DNA of 64,000 nt from CAVWCQ01 sp963753545 (GTDB lineage Bacteria; Chloroflexota; Anaerolineae; Aggregatilineales; Aggregatilineaceae). Below the pieces are notes generated by a model. The model was not told the DNA's origin. It saw only the letters and a list, made by a program, of their open reading frames with translations, and ran no database searches. Position 1 is the first letter of the stretch; each line of letters starts with the position of its first letter. The DNA is taken from NCBI GenBank assembly GCA_963753545.1, contig CAVWCQ010000011.1, positions 310,001 through 374,000 of the forward strand, given 5' to 3'. The position numbers and the translations under genes were made by a program. Below are positions 1-9,109 of this stretch, one piece after another.

Positions 1-1
1 G

Positions 2-370
2 CGCAAGCGGGAAGTCCGGCAGCGGATGCGCTTAGGCGGCCTCACCCGCTGGCGCATTCCCATCGAGTCGATTGCTTACGTGCTGGTTTCGCAAACCCCC
101 ACCCGTCCACTGGGACGCAAGGGCAAAGATCAGCCGATGCGCACCACGCAGGAAGTCTGGATGCACGTTTATGACGGCAAACGCTTCTGGCCGCTGGCTG
201 ACGTGGGCCGTTCCGATGGGCTGTGCTACGACTGGGATAATGCGCGCCGCTTCCTGAAGATACCGGGACGCCGCGCCCTCAGCCTGTCCGAATACGATAC
301 GCCTGCCCATCATGCCGCCCTGCTAATCGCCCGCGAGATGGGCAAAGCAGTCTGGCTCGACGTGCGATAA
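2..370 (+). CDS. C-terminal fragment of an unrecognised protein
   Basis: The reading frame is open to the left edge, so the true start lies outside the window; an internal ATG at 26 is not necessarily the start. About 122 residues are visible. The fragment is rich in basic and aromatic residues, with a segment reading WRIPIESIAYVLV near the beginning and several Trp/Tyr residues (DGKRFWPLADV, CYDWDNARRFL). The IPxxxIxxVxV pattern followed by short strands resembles the end of a PH-like or membrane-associated domain, but I do not recognise the family. The gene converges on the propeller gene at 451, with about 80 bases between them. No function is proposed. Confidence 0.6.
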   Translation, partial: RKREVRQRMRLGGLTRWRIPIESIAYVLVSQTPTRPLGRKGKDQPMRTTQEVWMHVYDGKRFWPLADVGRSDGLCYDWDNARRFLKIPGRRALSLSEYDTPAHHAALLIAREMGKAVWLDVR

Positions 371-450
371 AAACAATTCAGCACGGAAAGCTCAACGAAG
401 ATAATGCACATGGAGAATACAAAATTCTCGATGTCTTGTTCTTGCTGCCT

Positions 451-1676
451 CTACTCAGGGCAATTACCCTGAGCCTGCACCACATCCCCTCGCACCCACC
501 AGTCATTTGCCAACCGCAGCCAAGTATAGGAATCGACCATTTCACTTCCATAGACACCAAATCGTTCACCAGGAAACATTACCCGTTCAAGAGACGCATC
601 TGTTGTCGGAGCAGATCGGAGATTCACCTCGTGGTCAGAGGTTATCAGGCAATCGAAGACCGCATAAATTTGCAGCTCCTCTGATTGGAGCACTGCCAAC
701 AGATTTCCATCCGGGGCAAACACCCCCTGAACGTGATAAAGGTTCTGTGTCCTTGAATAAAAGATGTACCGCTGCGCTGTCACCCGATCGAGCAGCAACA
801 GCCCTTCATCGCGGGCATATCCGGCGAAAATCAGTGAGCCATCCGCATTGAGCACGGCTGACCCAAAACCAGGAGCAAGCGTGCTTTGCTTCAAGCGGTC
901 CAACGTGTCGAGTTGGTAGAGCTGGTAGTGATATTCATTCCCATTATCTGCGTTACACGTTTCGATTACGGCAAACTGTTCTCTATTGGACGTAAATCCG
1001 AGGAAGCTTGATGAAAAACAGGGGTCTTCGGGCGGTGTAAGCTGTGCCAGAAGGAGGTCTATCTCGCGTGTGGGCCAGACATCAAAAAGCTGGCAGAGCG
1101 GTGAATGGGTAAAATTTGTATCCCTACAGCGGCGCAAACTGATCCGGTTCAGTTCGCGCTGTCCGTCAATATCCCACAGGCTGGCAAAGTCTCCATCCGC
1201 AGCGAACAAAATAAGCTGATCAGGATCATCTGGATTAATCGCGCTTCCTCAAGGGTCACGCCTTCACGATGCAGCATCACATTTCCAGAGAAAAGAAGCT
1301 GACCCTGCCGAGCATCCCATACTCGGAAGGGTGCGTAATCGTCGCCGAACGCAACGAGCCTTGTACTGTCGGGCGAATAGGTCAAGTCATAGGCCCACCT
1401 TGAAAGGTCAGACACCTCCAACACATGCTGAATTTCAAATGTTTGGGTTGAAATAAGAAGTACCTGTGTTTCTATGGCAAGGGCTAGCTGGGTTCCATCC
1501 GGGCTAAAGGCAACCGCAAACAGGCGATAGGGTGTTGGGATGTTTTCTCTGCTAAACAAAGCGGCAAGAGCAAGTCGATTGGCATTCTCAGGCGAAATTG
1601 GCGGGAACGAGTTCCCCTGAGCCGTGACAGGTGTACTTAGCCCTATAGTGAGTAAGATCAGCAGCAGAACTCTCAT
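451..1676 (-). CDS. Secreted beta-propeller (WD40-like) protein with C-terminal SH3b-like domain, one frameshift
   Basis: The start ATG at 1676 overlaps the stop of the upstream propeller gene in an ATGA arrangement. The N-terminus is a signal peptide (MRVLLLILLTIGLSTPVTAQ). Propeller blades follow, marked by FSPDGTQLALA, YSPDSTRLVAFGDD, VWDARQGQLL and FAPDGNLLAVL. The last 65 residues contain a bacterial SH3b signature (VNLRSAPTTDASL followed by a TWLRLANDWWVRGDVV stretch). Near 1218-1240 the frame changes: the blade breaks off after VTLEEA and resumes at once in another frame with INPDDPDQLILFAADGDF, so a single-base indel splits one gene. Propellers of this type are usually extracytoplasmic scaffolds; the ligand is unknown. 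Confidence 0.75.
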
Positions 1677-3732
1677 GATTCCCCTTCCCGAACACCTAAG
1701 AAGTAAATAGGACCATCTCTGCGACCCAGGATCAGGAGATCAGGGGTTAAGGCTGCTGTTGTCCAGGAAGCATAGGAGCCGTAGGTAGTAAAGCGATTTT
1801 CATAGCTGTTTGTCCAGAGCGTTCGGTTCGTAGCTGTACTGTGTAACCAGGCGTCATCTCCTCTGGAGTAGTATTCGGCAAAAAGGATCATCTGCTGGCT
1901 AGCATCGCGCCCAATAATTCGCTTAGGGTCTTGTAGATGATAAGCCAGGACAGTTGGTGGAATATGCTCTATATCCTGCCAGTTTCTGCCAGCAATCAAC
2001 CTGCCCCCATCTTCGACGCGCCACAGATCGGTTCCATACACCAGCCATTGATCACCTTCAACAAATAAAACATCTTCGTCTACCCCTCTGACGTTGTTAG
2101 CTGGTTGATGATTTCACCGCCATTGATATCCCAGATTTGGATGGACTGTTGGGCAACAACTGCGAGCAGGCGACCATCGGCACTAAAGCTCAATGACTCT
2201 GGGCTGGAATTTCCCCACAGCGTAAACTGGCGTGTCAATGTGTCTGCATCATAAAAATGGAGCGTACCGCGCCGTTCTGCCACTACGAACAGCGTCCCGT
2301 CGGGATCGTAGGCCGTAGCAAGAAATTCGCTGTCAGCCTCCTCGACAATGGTTTGCTGTTCGCCCGTCACCAGATCATAGATTGCGCGCTGCCTCGTCCC
2401 GTAATGATCAGCCTTTTTCGTCCGGGCTGGCGGCAAAATCAGTCCACCGTTCCGGCAGCGTTCGATAATCGCGGACTAGAGGCGCAGAGAGATCGGCGGT
2501 GTTAAAGAGATAGAGGAGTTCCATTTGTGTCGAAAGCTGCAAGCTGCCTCCCATCGGGGCTAAGCACTGGAAGGTCTTGCTTGGCATACTGCGTTGCGGG
2601 TCTTTCGATTTCGGTCAATGTATCGGTTGCCCATTGATACCAGACAGACCCGGTAAGCCCTGTGGTGATGAGAACACCCTCATCGGAAAATTGGACAAAA
2701 CGGCAGTCGACCGCACCCTCCTGGATAAGTGGCGTTGTCCTCGTTGAAGTTTGTGAAATAGCCAATCTGGCAGCTTTCCGAACCACGAACGTAAATGTCC
2801 CGAGCATAATTCCAGACCGAGATAAAGCCATCAGGCGGTTCGTACGGGGATAGTTCCTCCCATGTATCGATCTGCCAATGGCGTAGCACATAACGGTAAC
2901 CATTCCGGGGCCAGTCGAGTAGCAACAGGGCGATTTCACTCTCCGCTGCGTTAAGCTGGAGTCCCAGTTGAATCCAGATCATGTCTGGTAGAAACGGCGT
3001 CTCGAACACAACCTGGGACTCACCAGTCGCCAAATCCCAGGACAGCAGCACGATCTGGTCGCTGATCACTGCCTGAGACAAGGTAAAAAGTCGTTTGCCA
3101 TCGTGTGTACCAATGACATACAAAATCTCATAATGAGTTTGCTCGCTGACCGGATGAAAGAGTTCTACAGCAGCCTGGTCATCCGCTTTGTTCAGATCAA
3201 TCACCAGCAGCCGATCCTTATCAAGAATTCCGTCAAAGAAGGCAAAGAAAAATACCGTCCCAGAACTCCACCCAACCCGATTTGACTGGGCTGTAATCCC
3301 TGACGCGAAAATAGTAGTTGGCACCAGATAGAGGGATTGCACGGGAGATTGCCGGTATACGTGTTCCAGAAAATGGCAGCATGTTTATCGTGATCAAACA
3401 GGCTTTCTGTAAAAACGAGCCAGTTTCCAGTCCGGTGAGGAGAGTGCGTGTCCAGATGCGGGAATGACAGCTTGGGGCTCATCGAGATTAGATAACTGGT
3501 AGACAATCGTGTGCTGAGATTCCTGGATCGCCAGGCGATCCTCCGTCAGCCATGTAACGCCTTCAACCCGTCCTGTTCGCCACGTCGCTAGCAGCTCTAA
3601 GTTTGCGGCATTTTTGCGGGGTAATCGGTTGTCGATCTGCGGGCGGCAGCGGGGGCCAATCTTGCGCCGCGACGTTTCCTTCGGCGGCAAGAAGCACAGT
3701 GATAAGCAAAATGAAGTGACAAGTGACTTCAT
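1673..3732 (-). pseudogene. Secreted beta-propeller protein gene broken by multiple frameshifts
   Basis: A start at 3732 is supported by a strong GGAGG ribosome site five bases upstream. The product would be a secreted protein of about 680 residues related to the gene that follows it. Coding sense moves between frames at about 3710, 3605, 3415, 3340, 2740, 2510, 2425 and 2085. Between these points the protein reads well: LLAAEGNVAAQDWPPLPP, ATWRTGRVEGVTWLTEDR, SWDLATGESQVVFETP, FSDEGVLITTGLTGSVW, YDPDGTLFVVAERRGTL, FSADGRLLAVV, and finally DLWRVEDGG and LTPDLLILGRRDG. Some shifts fall in short homopolymers (AAAAA near 3608 and 2425, GGGG near 2085), others do not. The stretches between shifts hold no nonsense substitutions, so the damage is either very recent or an assembly artefact. 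I call it a pseudogene as seen. Confidence 0.65.
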
Positions 3733-3870
3733 TGTTCACCTCCACTTCCATAACATACACATTCCTTATTTTAGGGCAAAAGCGGAGAGGTAGCAGAAAA
3801 ACTGTGATGCGCTCTTTGCCGTTCGCCCTCATCTCCGTAAAGAATCTATTAGAACAGGTCTAAAGCGCAA

Positions 3871-3892
3871 CGCGAAAACCGATTTTCGCGTA
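3871..3892. promoter_or_regulatory. Perfect 9-bp inverted repeat upstream of the repeat-protein gene
   Basis: ACGCGAAAA and TTTTCGCGT flank a four-base centre (CCGA), 58 bases before the ATG at 3950 and 140 bases upstream of the divergent propeller gene at 3732. It has no following T tract in either direction that would make it a good terminator, so an operator or a 5' UTR hairpin is more likely. The assignment is inference from symmetry and position only. Confidence 0.35.
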
Positions 3893-3949
3893 AAGTATAC
3901 ATAGACAAAACCATCTAACCTGTTTGTAAAGGATAAGAGGGATACAAGT

Positions 3950-4567
3950 ATGGCAGAAAATAAGGATAACAACGGTCAGACGCCCCGCCCCGAAGATATG
4001 GGCAAGCGCCTGGATGAAGAAATTCGTGAGACGACGCAGAGCTGGTCCGAGACTGGCAGCAATGACTACGACGAACTGAACGCCCGTCTCGACAACAAGG
4101 TTCGCCGCACCATCGCAAGCTGGGTCGGCGCGTCGGACGATGCTGGCTGGAAAGAAATCACCAACAAGATGGACGCCAACACCCGCAGCGCGATTGCAGG
4201 TTGGGTCGGCGTGCAGGAAGATGCCGACTGGCAGACCATCAGCAACCGCGTCGAAAACGAAGTGCGCGGCAACGTCGCCAAGCTCGTCAACGCCAAGCGC
4301 GAAGCGGGCGAAGAAGTCAAGTGGTCCGACATCGGCACGAAGATCGAGAGTGACGTGCGCGGCTTCGTAGGCGGCCTCGTTGGGACGTCAAAAGATGCCG
4401 ACTGGCAGACCATCGGCAATGAGCTTACCAGCAAGATGAAGCAGGCCTTCGAGCACTTCCGCACTCCCGAAAAGACTGGCGACCAGCCCGAACACAAGGC
4501 TGTGAAGATTGAGATCAAAGGCGAGGACGAACCGCCTGCCGTATCGAAGAGCGATCCGGTCGAATAA
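3950..4567 (+). CDS. Repeat protein with five to six about 27-residue units (DADWQTI...WVG)
   Basis: This 205-residue protein has no signal peptide and no membrane segment. From about residue 18 to 165 it is built from tandem units of roughly 27 residues, each with an amphipathic helix of the type (L/I)xx(K/R)(L/M/V)(D/E)xx(V/T)RxxIAxWVG followed by a (D/E)DA(G/D)WxxI turn. The fourth unit carries a short insert (KREAGEEV). The Trp in DADWQT and the VG pair recur in nearly every copy. The tail is charged and Pro-rich (EIKGEDEPP). No known family is recognised. The regular charged amphipathic helices would suit a peripheral membrane or DNA-associated coil, but that is speculation. It is a single-gene unit: its own upstream region and a strong terminator at 4594-4620. 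Confidence 0.85.
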   Translation: MAENKDNNGQTPRPEDMGKRLDEEIRETTQSWSETGSNDYDELNARLDNKVRRTIASWVGASDDAGWKEITNKMDANTRSAIAGWVGVQEDADWQTISNRVENEVRGNVAKLVNAKREAGEEVKWSDIGTKIESDVRGFVGGLVGTSKDADWQTIGNELTSKMKQAFEHFRTPEKTGDQPEHKAVKIEIKGEDEPPAVSKSDPVE

Positions 4568-4593
4568 CCAGACTGGAATCAGGTGTTCTCAGA

Positions 4594-4620
4594 GGGGGCG
4601 TATAAACTACGCCCCTTTTT
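4594..4620 (+). terminator. Rho-independent terminator of the repeat-protein gene
   Basis: A perfect 8-bp stem GGGGCGTA / TACGCCCC with a five-base loop is followed directly by TTTTT. It lies 27 bases after the stop at 4567 and just before the convergent gene that ends at 4626. Confidence 0.9.
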
Positions 4621-4625
4621 GCTGT

Positions 4626-5492
4626 CTAGAGCGCGGGTGGACCCTGGCGGATCATCTCGCGGAACGTCTCCAGCGGCCAACTGCCATCCCACTCGTTCCA
4701 GAAATTGAGGGGCAGCGTATCTTCCAGCCACCACGTTAAGCCAGCATCGGCAAATGGTTTGATGATCTCGGCGGCCTGCGCCCGGCTGTTTCCAAACAGG
4801 GAATGCCCGGTATAAACCACGTCGAACGGTTTGTCCTCCGCCATCTGCGCCTGCACAAAGGCAACTGCTTCGCCAAGTTGGGCCGCATGCGTCGCCGGAT
4901 CCCCTCCAAAAATCGGGCACAAACCATCCCAGCGGGCCGCGCGCCGGAAGGGAGCCTTATTCGGCCAGAATCCGGCTACCCAGATCGGGATGTGGGGTGT
5001 CTGGACGGGAGTCGGCTGGAAGCATGTTTCGCTGACGTGGTAGTGTGCGCCGTCATAGGAAAACTTCTCGCCGCTCCACAGACCGATCAGCACGTCCAGC
5101 GCTTCGTCGAGCATCGCGCCGCGCGCTTTTAAGTTGGCTTCTTCGCCGAGGTTATCCCATTCCATGGCGCGAACACCGATCCCGACGCCCAGCGTCAAGC
5201 GCCCACCAGACAGACGATCCAGCGATACAGTCTCCCGCGCCACTTTCCAGGGGCGGCGTCTGGGAAGGGGTGTAACCAGCGTGCCCAGCCGGATTGATTG
5301 GGTGACCATCGCGGCTGCGGTCAGGGCAATCCAGGGATCGACCAGATTCTGCGGCCACCAGACATCCGGCGCGACATGATCCCAGATAAAGAATCCATCC
5401 CACCCTGCCTGTTCCGCGTCGCGCGCCATTTCAGCGACAACTCGCGCCTCGCCGTAGGGTCCAAAATTCGCCAGATTGATCCCAAACTTCAT
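4626..5492 (-). CDS. LLM-class (luciferase-like) flavin/F420-dependent oxidoreductase
   Basis: The 288-residue product has the luciferase-like TIM-barrel hallmarks: an N-terminal strand MKFGINLANFGPYGEA, the signature EQAGWDGFFIWDHV, TQSIRLGTLVTPLPRRRPWKVARE and LDRLSGGRLTLGVGIG. Enzymes of this class oxidise or reduce small molecules with FMN or coenzyme F420; the substrate cannot be told from sequence. I chose the ATG at 5492 because AGGAG lies just upstream and the barrel's first strand starts there; an in-frame ATG at 5564 would add 24 residues without homology features. A paralogue lies at 43680-44483. The gene is divergent from the nucleotidase-like gene at 5609. Confidence 0.88.
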   Translation of the reverse strand: MKFGINLANFGPYGEARVVAEMARDAEQAGWDGFFIWDHVAPDVWWPQNLVDPWIALTAAAMVTQSIRLGTLVTPLPRRRPWKVARETVSLDRLSGGRLTLGVGIGVRAMEWDNLGEEANLKARGAMLDEALDVLIGLWSGEKFSYDGAHYHVSETCFQPTPVQTPHIPIWVAGFWPNKAPFRRAARWDGLCPIFGGDPATHAAQLGEAVAFVQAQMAEDKPFDVVYTGHSLFGNSRAQAAEIIKPFADAGLTWWLEDTLPLNFWNEWDGSWPLETFREMIRQGPPAL

Positions 5493-5608
5493 TGGTTGCC
5501 TCTCCTTTGTGTGTGCCTGATGGTATTCTGACGCAAAGGTCCCATTTTCGCATATCTGTTCCATGCGTTAAAATCAACGATGAATTTTAAGCAGGTGGGA
5601 GCAACAGC

Positions 5609-6592
5609 GTGACTCTGACCAACGAGTTAGAAAACATCAAGACAATTGCCCGCATGGCGGCTTCGCTGTGCCAGAATATCCAGGCTGAACTGGTCGGACC
5701 CGCTGAAAAAGAGGGGCGGGAACCCGTGACCATTGCCGACTATGCGTCACAGGCGATCATCGGTCACGCCCTGTCCTCCAACTACCCCGATGACGCGGTG
5801 ATATCGGAGGAACGGTCCGAAGAATTTATGCTGCTGCTCTCCGATCAACAGCGCAGTCTGGTTCAGCAGTTTATCACCGACGCGCTGGGCGGCTATGTGT
5901 TTGAAGAAGATGTCTGTGCCTGGCTGGATTATGGCAAGGGTAAAACCGCTGAACGCACCTGGGTGATCGATCCCATCGACGGCACCAAAGGCTTCCTGGG
6001 CCACCGCCATTACTGCGTGGCGATTGGACTGCTGGTGGGCGGCGAACCGGTGATGGGCGTACTGGCCAGCCCCGGCTTTTACAGTGACGACGAAGACCCA
6101 CCTCCCGATCTCGGCGCGTTGACCTATGCCCAGCAGGGCACGGGCGCGTTTATGGAGCCGCTCTACGGCGGCAGCCCGGAACCGATTCGTGTTTCCTCCG
6201 TGACCGATCCGCTGTACGCGACGCTGCTGACCAGCTACGAATTCGGCCACACCGACGTAAAATTCTTCGAGCGCGTCGAACGTGCCCTGGGACGCGGCCC
6301 CGAAGCCCCGCACCGCTATCTCGACAGCCAGGACAAACATGCGATGCTTGCTGCCGGGATGGGTGATGTCTATCTGCGCCTGGTCCCGATGGCCGACTTC
6401 CGTGAAAAGCTGTGGGATCATGCCGCCGGATATTCCATTGTCACCGAAGCCGGTGGCCAAATTTCAGATATTTATGGCAAATCGCTCAGTTTTTCGGACG
6501 GGCGGCGCATGTACAATAATCGCGGCGTGCTGATGACCAACGGCCACCTGCATAATGCCCTGCTCGATGCCATCAAGCAAAGTCTAGAGTAA
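5609..6592 (+). CDS. Inositol-monophosphatase superfamily, 3'(2'),5'-bisphosphate nucleotidase-like
   Basis: This 327-residue protein carries the metal-binding motifs of the Li+-sensitive phosphatase superfamily: an EE pair in the VISEERSEEF region, WVIDPIDGTKGFL with the metal-binding Asp residues, and a C-terminal WDHAAGYSIVTEAGG. The GTKGF variant and the length resemble the HAL2/SAL1 branch, which hydrolyses 3'-phosphoadenosine 5'-phosphate from sulfate-assimilation or sulfotransfer reactions, rather than inositol phosphatases (usually GTxNF). The start codon is a GTG at 5609, preceded by a GGTGGGAGC site. It opens a same-strand run with the radical SAM gene eight bases downstream, so co-transcription is likely. 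Substrate assignment is by family only. Confidence 0.85.
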   Translation: MTLTNELENIKTIARMAASLCQNIQAELVGPAEKEGREPVTIADYASQAIIGHALSSNYPDDAVISEERSEEFMLLLSDQQRSLVQQFITDALGGYVFEEDVCAWLDYGKGKTAERTWVIDPIDGTKGFLGHRHYCVAIGLLVGGEPVMGVLASPGFYSDDEDPPPDLGALTYAQQGTGAFMEPLYGGSPEPIRVSSVTDPLYATLLTSYEFGHTDVKFFERVERALGRGPEAPHRYLDSQDKHAMLAAGMGDVYLRLVPMADFREKLWDHAAGYSIVTEAGGQISDIYGKSLSFSDGRRMYNNRGVLMTNGHLHNALLDAIKQSLE

Positions 6593-6600
6593 CGAGTGTT

Positions 6601-7833
6601 ATGCCCTCAACGCAGGCCACTGTTGATGACGCAGGGCGGCTGATCCTGCCGCCGGAGATCGCGGCCCGCCTGGGACTGGTTCCCGGCGCGGTTGTGCCCA
6701 TCGATCTCGAGACAAACGGCGCGCGGCTGAGGTCCTCGATCACCCGGCTGGCAAAGCTCTACATTGAGCCGACAAGCCGCTGCAACCTGCACTGCCGAAC
6801 CTGTCTGCGCAACGCCTGGGATGAAGATCAGGGCGATATGAGCGCTGCTACTTTTGATCGGATTCTGGAAGCGCTCCGCCGTCTCGATCCGCCTCCCAGT
6901 GTCTTTTTCGGCGGATTTGGCGAGCCGCTGGTCCATCCTCAGATCATCGACATGGTGGCCCAGGTCAAGGCGCTGGGAGCCTCCGCCGAACTGATCAGCA
7001 ACGGCATGCTTCTGGACGAAACACGCGCGCAGGGATTAATCGACGCCGGGCTGGATATTCTGTGGATATCGCTCGATGGCGCGACGCCGGAAAGTTACAC
7101 CGATGTGCGCCTGGGCGCGGCCCTGCCCGATGTGATGACCAATGTCGCCCGCTTCCGTGATCGGCGTCCGCTGGGCACAACGCCGGAGATCGGCATTTCT
7201 TTCGTGGCGATGCGGCGCAATATTTCTGATCTGCCTGCTATGCTGCGGTTGGCCCAGGAACTCGGCGCGGTACATTTCCTGGTGACAAACGTGCTGCCCT
7301 ATACCCGCGCTCTGTGCGACGAAGCGCTCTATACGCGCACCCTCAGCAATAACGACTGTTTGCCCTCACCGACTTTGCCGCATCTCTCCCTGCCCCGCAT
7401 GGATGCCCTGAATGATGATTTACGGGCGGCGGTGCTGGGCGCGGATTGGAATGTGAGCTTCAGCCGGGAGCGCCAGACGGTGCCGCCGGATCGCTGCCCG
7501 TTCATCGAACAGGGTGCAGCGGTTGTCGGCTGGGATGGCGGAGTTAGCCCATGCCTCGCCCTGCTGCACAGCCATTCCAGCTATCTCCAGGGTGTGGAGC
7601 GTTTTTCGCGCCGGTACGTGGTGGAAAACATCAATAAACGCGATTTACTTGATATTTATGCCGACCCGGTTTACAGTAGGTTCCGCCAGCGGGTGCAGGC
7701 GTTCGACTTTTCGCCCTGTGCCTACTGCGATGGCTGTCCCATATCAGGGGACAACGAGTCAGATTGTTACGGGAACACCTTTCCAACGTGTGGTGGTTGT
7801 TTGTGGGCGCAAGGTCTGATTCGCTGCCCATGA
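6601..7833 (+). CDS. Radical SAM/SPASM protein with N-terminal AbrB-like domain
   Basis: In this 410-residue protein, residues 5-40 look like a swapped-hairpin AbrB/SpoVT domain (VDDAGRLILPPEIAARLGL). The radical SAM core follows with the CxxxCxxC cluster motif at Cys61, Cys65 and Cys68 (CNLHCRTC), FFGGFGEPLVHP and LDGATPESY. The C-terminus is a Cys-rich auxiliary-cluster domain of SPASM type: CPF...GVSPC, then PCAYCDGCP, DCYGNTFPTCGGC and a final CP. The AbrB plus rSAM plus NTFPTCGGCLW ending resembles maturases linked to tungsten-containing aldehyde oxidoreductases, but no such oxidoreductase is visible in this window, so that role is only a suggestion. Such enzymes usually modify a peptide or build a cofactor. 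It lies eight bases after the nucleotidase gene and 32 bases before sbcD. Confidence 0.85.
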   Translation: MPSTQATVDDAGRLILPPEIAARLGLVPGAVVPIDLETNGARLRSSITRLAKLYIEPTSRCNLHCRTCLRNAWDEDQGDMSAATFDRILEALRRLDPPPSVFFGGFGEPLVHPQIIDMVAQVKALGASAELISNGMLLDETRAQGLIDAGLDILWISLDGATPESYTDVRLGAALPDVMTNVARFRDRRPLGTTPEIGISFVAMRRNISDLPAMLRLAQELGAVHFLVTNVLPYTRALCDEALYTRTLSNNDCLPSPTLPHLSLPRMDALNDDLRAAVLGADWNVSFSRERQTVPPDRCPFIEQGAAVVGWDGGVSPCLALLHSHSSYLQGVERFSRRYVVENINKRDLLDIYADPVYSRFRQRVQAFDFSPCAYCDGCPISGDNESDCYGNTFPTCGGCLWAQGLIRCP

Positions 7834-7865
7834 GCGCCACCCAGAGCAGAAAGTAAAGAACGACT

Positions 7866-9105
7866 ATGAGCGATCCCATCCGACTGCTGCACTTTGCCGA
7901 TATTCATATCGGTATGGAAAACTACGGGCGCACCGATCCCAACACCGGGCTGAGTTCGCGCGTGGTGGACTATCTTCACTGCCTGGATGAAATGATCGAG
8001 TATGCGCGCCAACAGGAACCAGATCTGGTGATCTTCGCCGGGGACGCGTTTAAATCCCGCAGTCCATCGCCCACCTTCCAGCGCGAATTTGCCTTCCGTA
8101 TTCAAGACTTAGCCGCGATGTGCCCGGTTGTGCTGCTGGTCGGCAATCACGACCTTCCGACCATTGATAAGCGTGCCTCCAGTATTGAAATTTATGAAAC
8201 GCTGAATGTGCCAAATACGATTTTAGGGCGCAGTTACCGCCTGCAGGAGATTGAGACGCGGCGCGGCCCGGTGCTCGTCGCCACTGCCCCCTACCCGATC
8301 CGCAATCACCTGATGCGCGATGTTGAAGTGCCGCACAACTATACGATCTCCCAGATTGACGCCGAGATGGAAGCGCGTGTTGGATCGCCGCCTGATGGAA
8401 CTGGCCCAAGAAGCCAGCGAATACGATATGCCGCGCATCCTGACCGGGCATTTCACCATCGACGTGGCGAAGGTCGGGGCGGAACGTGGCATTATGTTGG
8501 GGCGCGACGTGACTGTATCGCTCAGCACCGTTGCCGATCCGGCCTGGGATTATGTCGCGCTGGGACACATCCACCGCCACCAATGCCTGACCGACGGGCG
8601 GCCCGATCTGCCCCCCGTGGTCTACAGCGGCAGCCTGGAACGAATCGATTTTGGCGAAGAGAGCGATCCGAAGGGGTTTATCTGGGCCGAAGTGGAACGC
8701 GGGCGGACGCGCTGGACCTTCAACGAGGTCAACTGCCGCCCCTTTATGACTCTGCGCGTGGATGTGCGCCGCAGCAGCAATCCCACACAGGCGGTTCTGG
8801 ATGCCATCCAACGCCACGATATGCAGGAAGCGGTAGTTAAGGTTATCGTCCAGGCCGATCCCGAAGCCGATGGACTGCTTCAGGATCGCGTGATCATGCA
8901 GGCGCTGCTCGAGGCGCGGGTCAGCCATGTTGCCGTCATTCAGCGCGATGTGGAACGCCCTGCCCGGCTGCGCCTGGGTGGATCGCCGGAAGGACTGCTG
9001 CCCGATCAATTGCTGGAACGTTATTTGATGACCAAAGAAGTGTCGATGGAGCGTATCGGCACGCTGTTGGAGCACGCCCGCCAGATTTTCGACCAGGACG
9101 AATAG
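7866..9105 (+). CDS. sbcD: SbcD-type DNA repair exonuclease (Mre11 family), one frameshift
   Basis: All calcineurin-like phosphoesterase motifs are present across two frames: FADIHIG (DxHxG), FAGDAF, LVGNHDLP, TGHF and LGHIHRHQ. Mre11/SbcD binds two Mn2+ and, with SbcC, trims blocked or hairpin DNA ends. The first frame reads to ISQIDAEMEAR and coding sense continues in the next frame as RVLDRRLMELAQEASEYD, so a one-base indel lies at about 8373-8381; the span is one base longer than a multiple of three. Apart from that, the length (about 412 residues) and C-terminal cap are normal. The partner sbcC is at 10730, separated by an epimerase-like gene and an opposite-strand gene, which is unusual because the pair is commonly adjacent. 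Confidence 0.88.
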
Positions 9106-9109
9106 CGGC

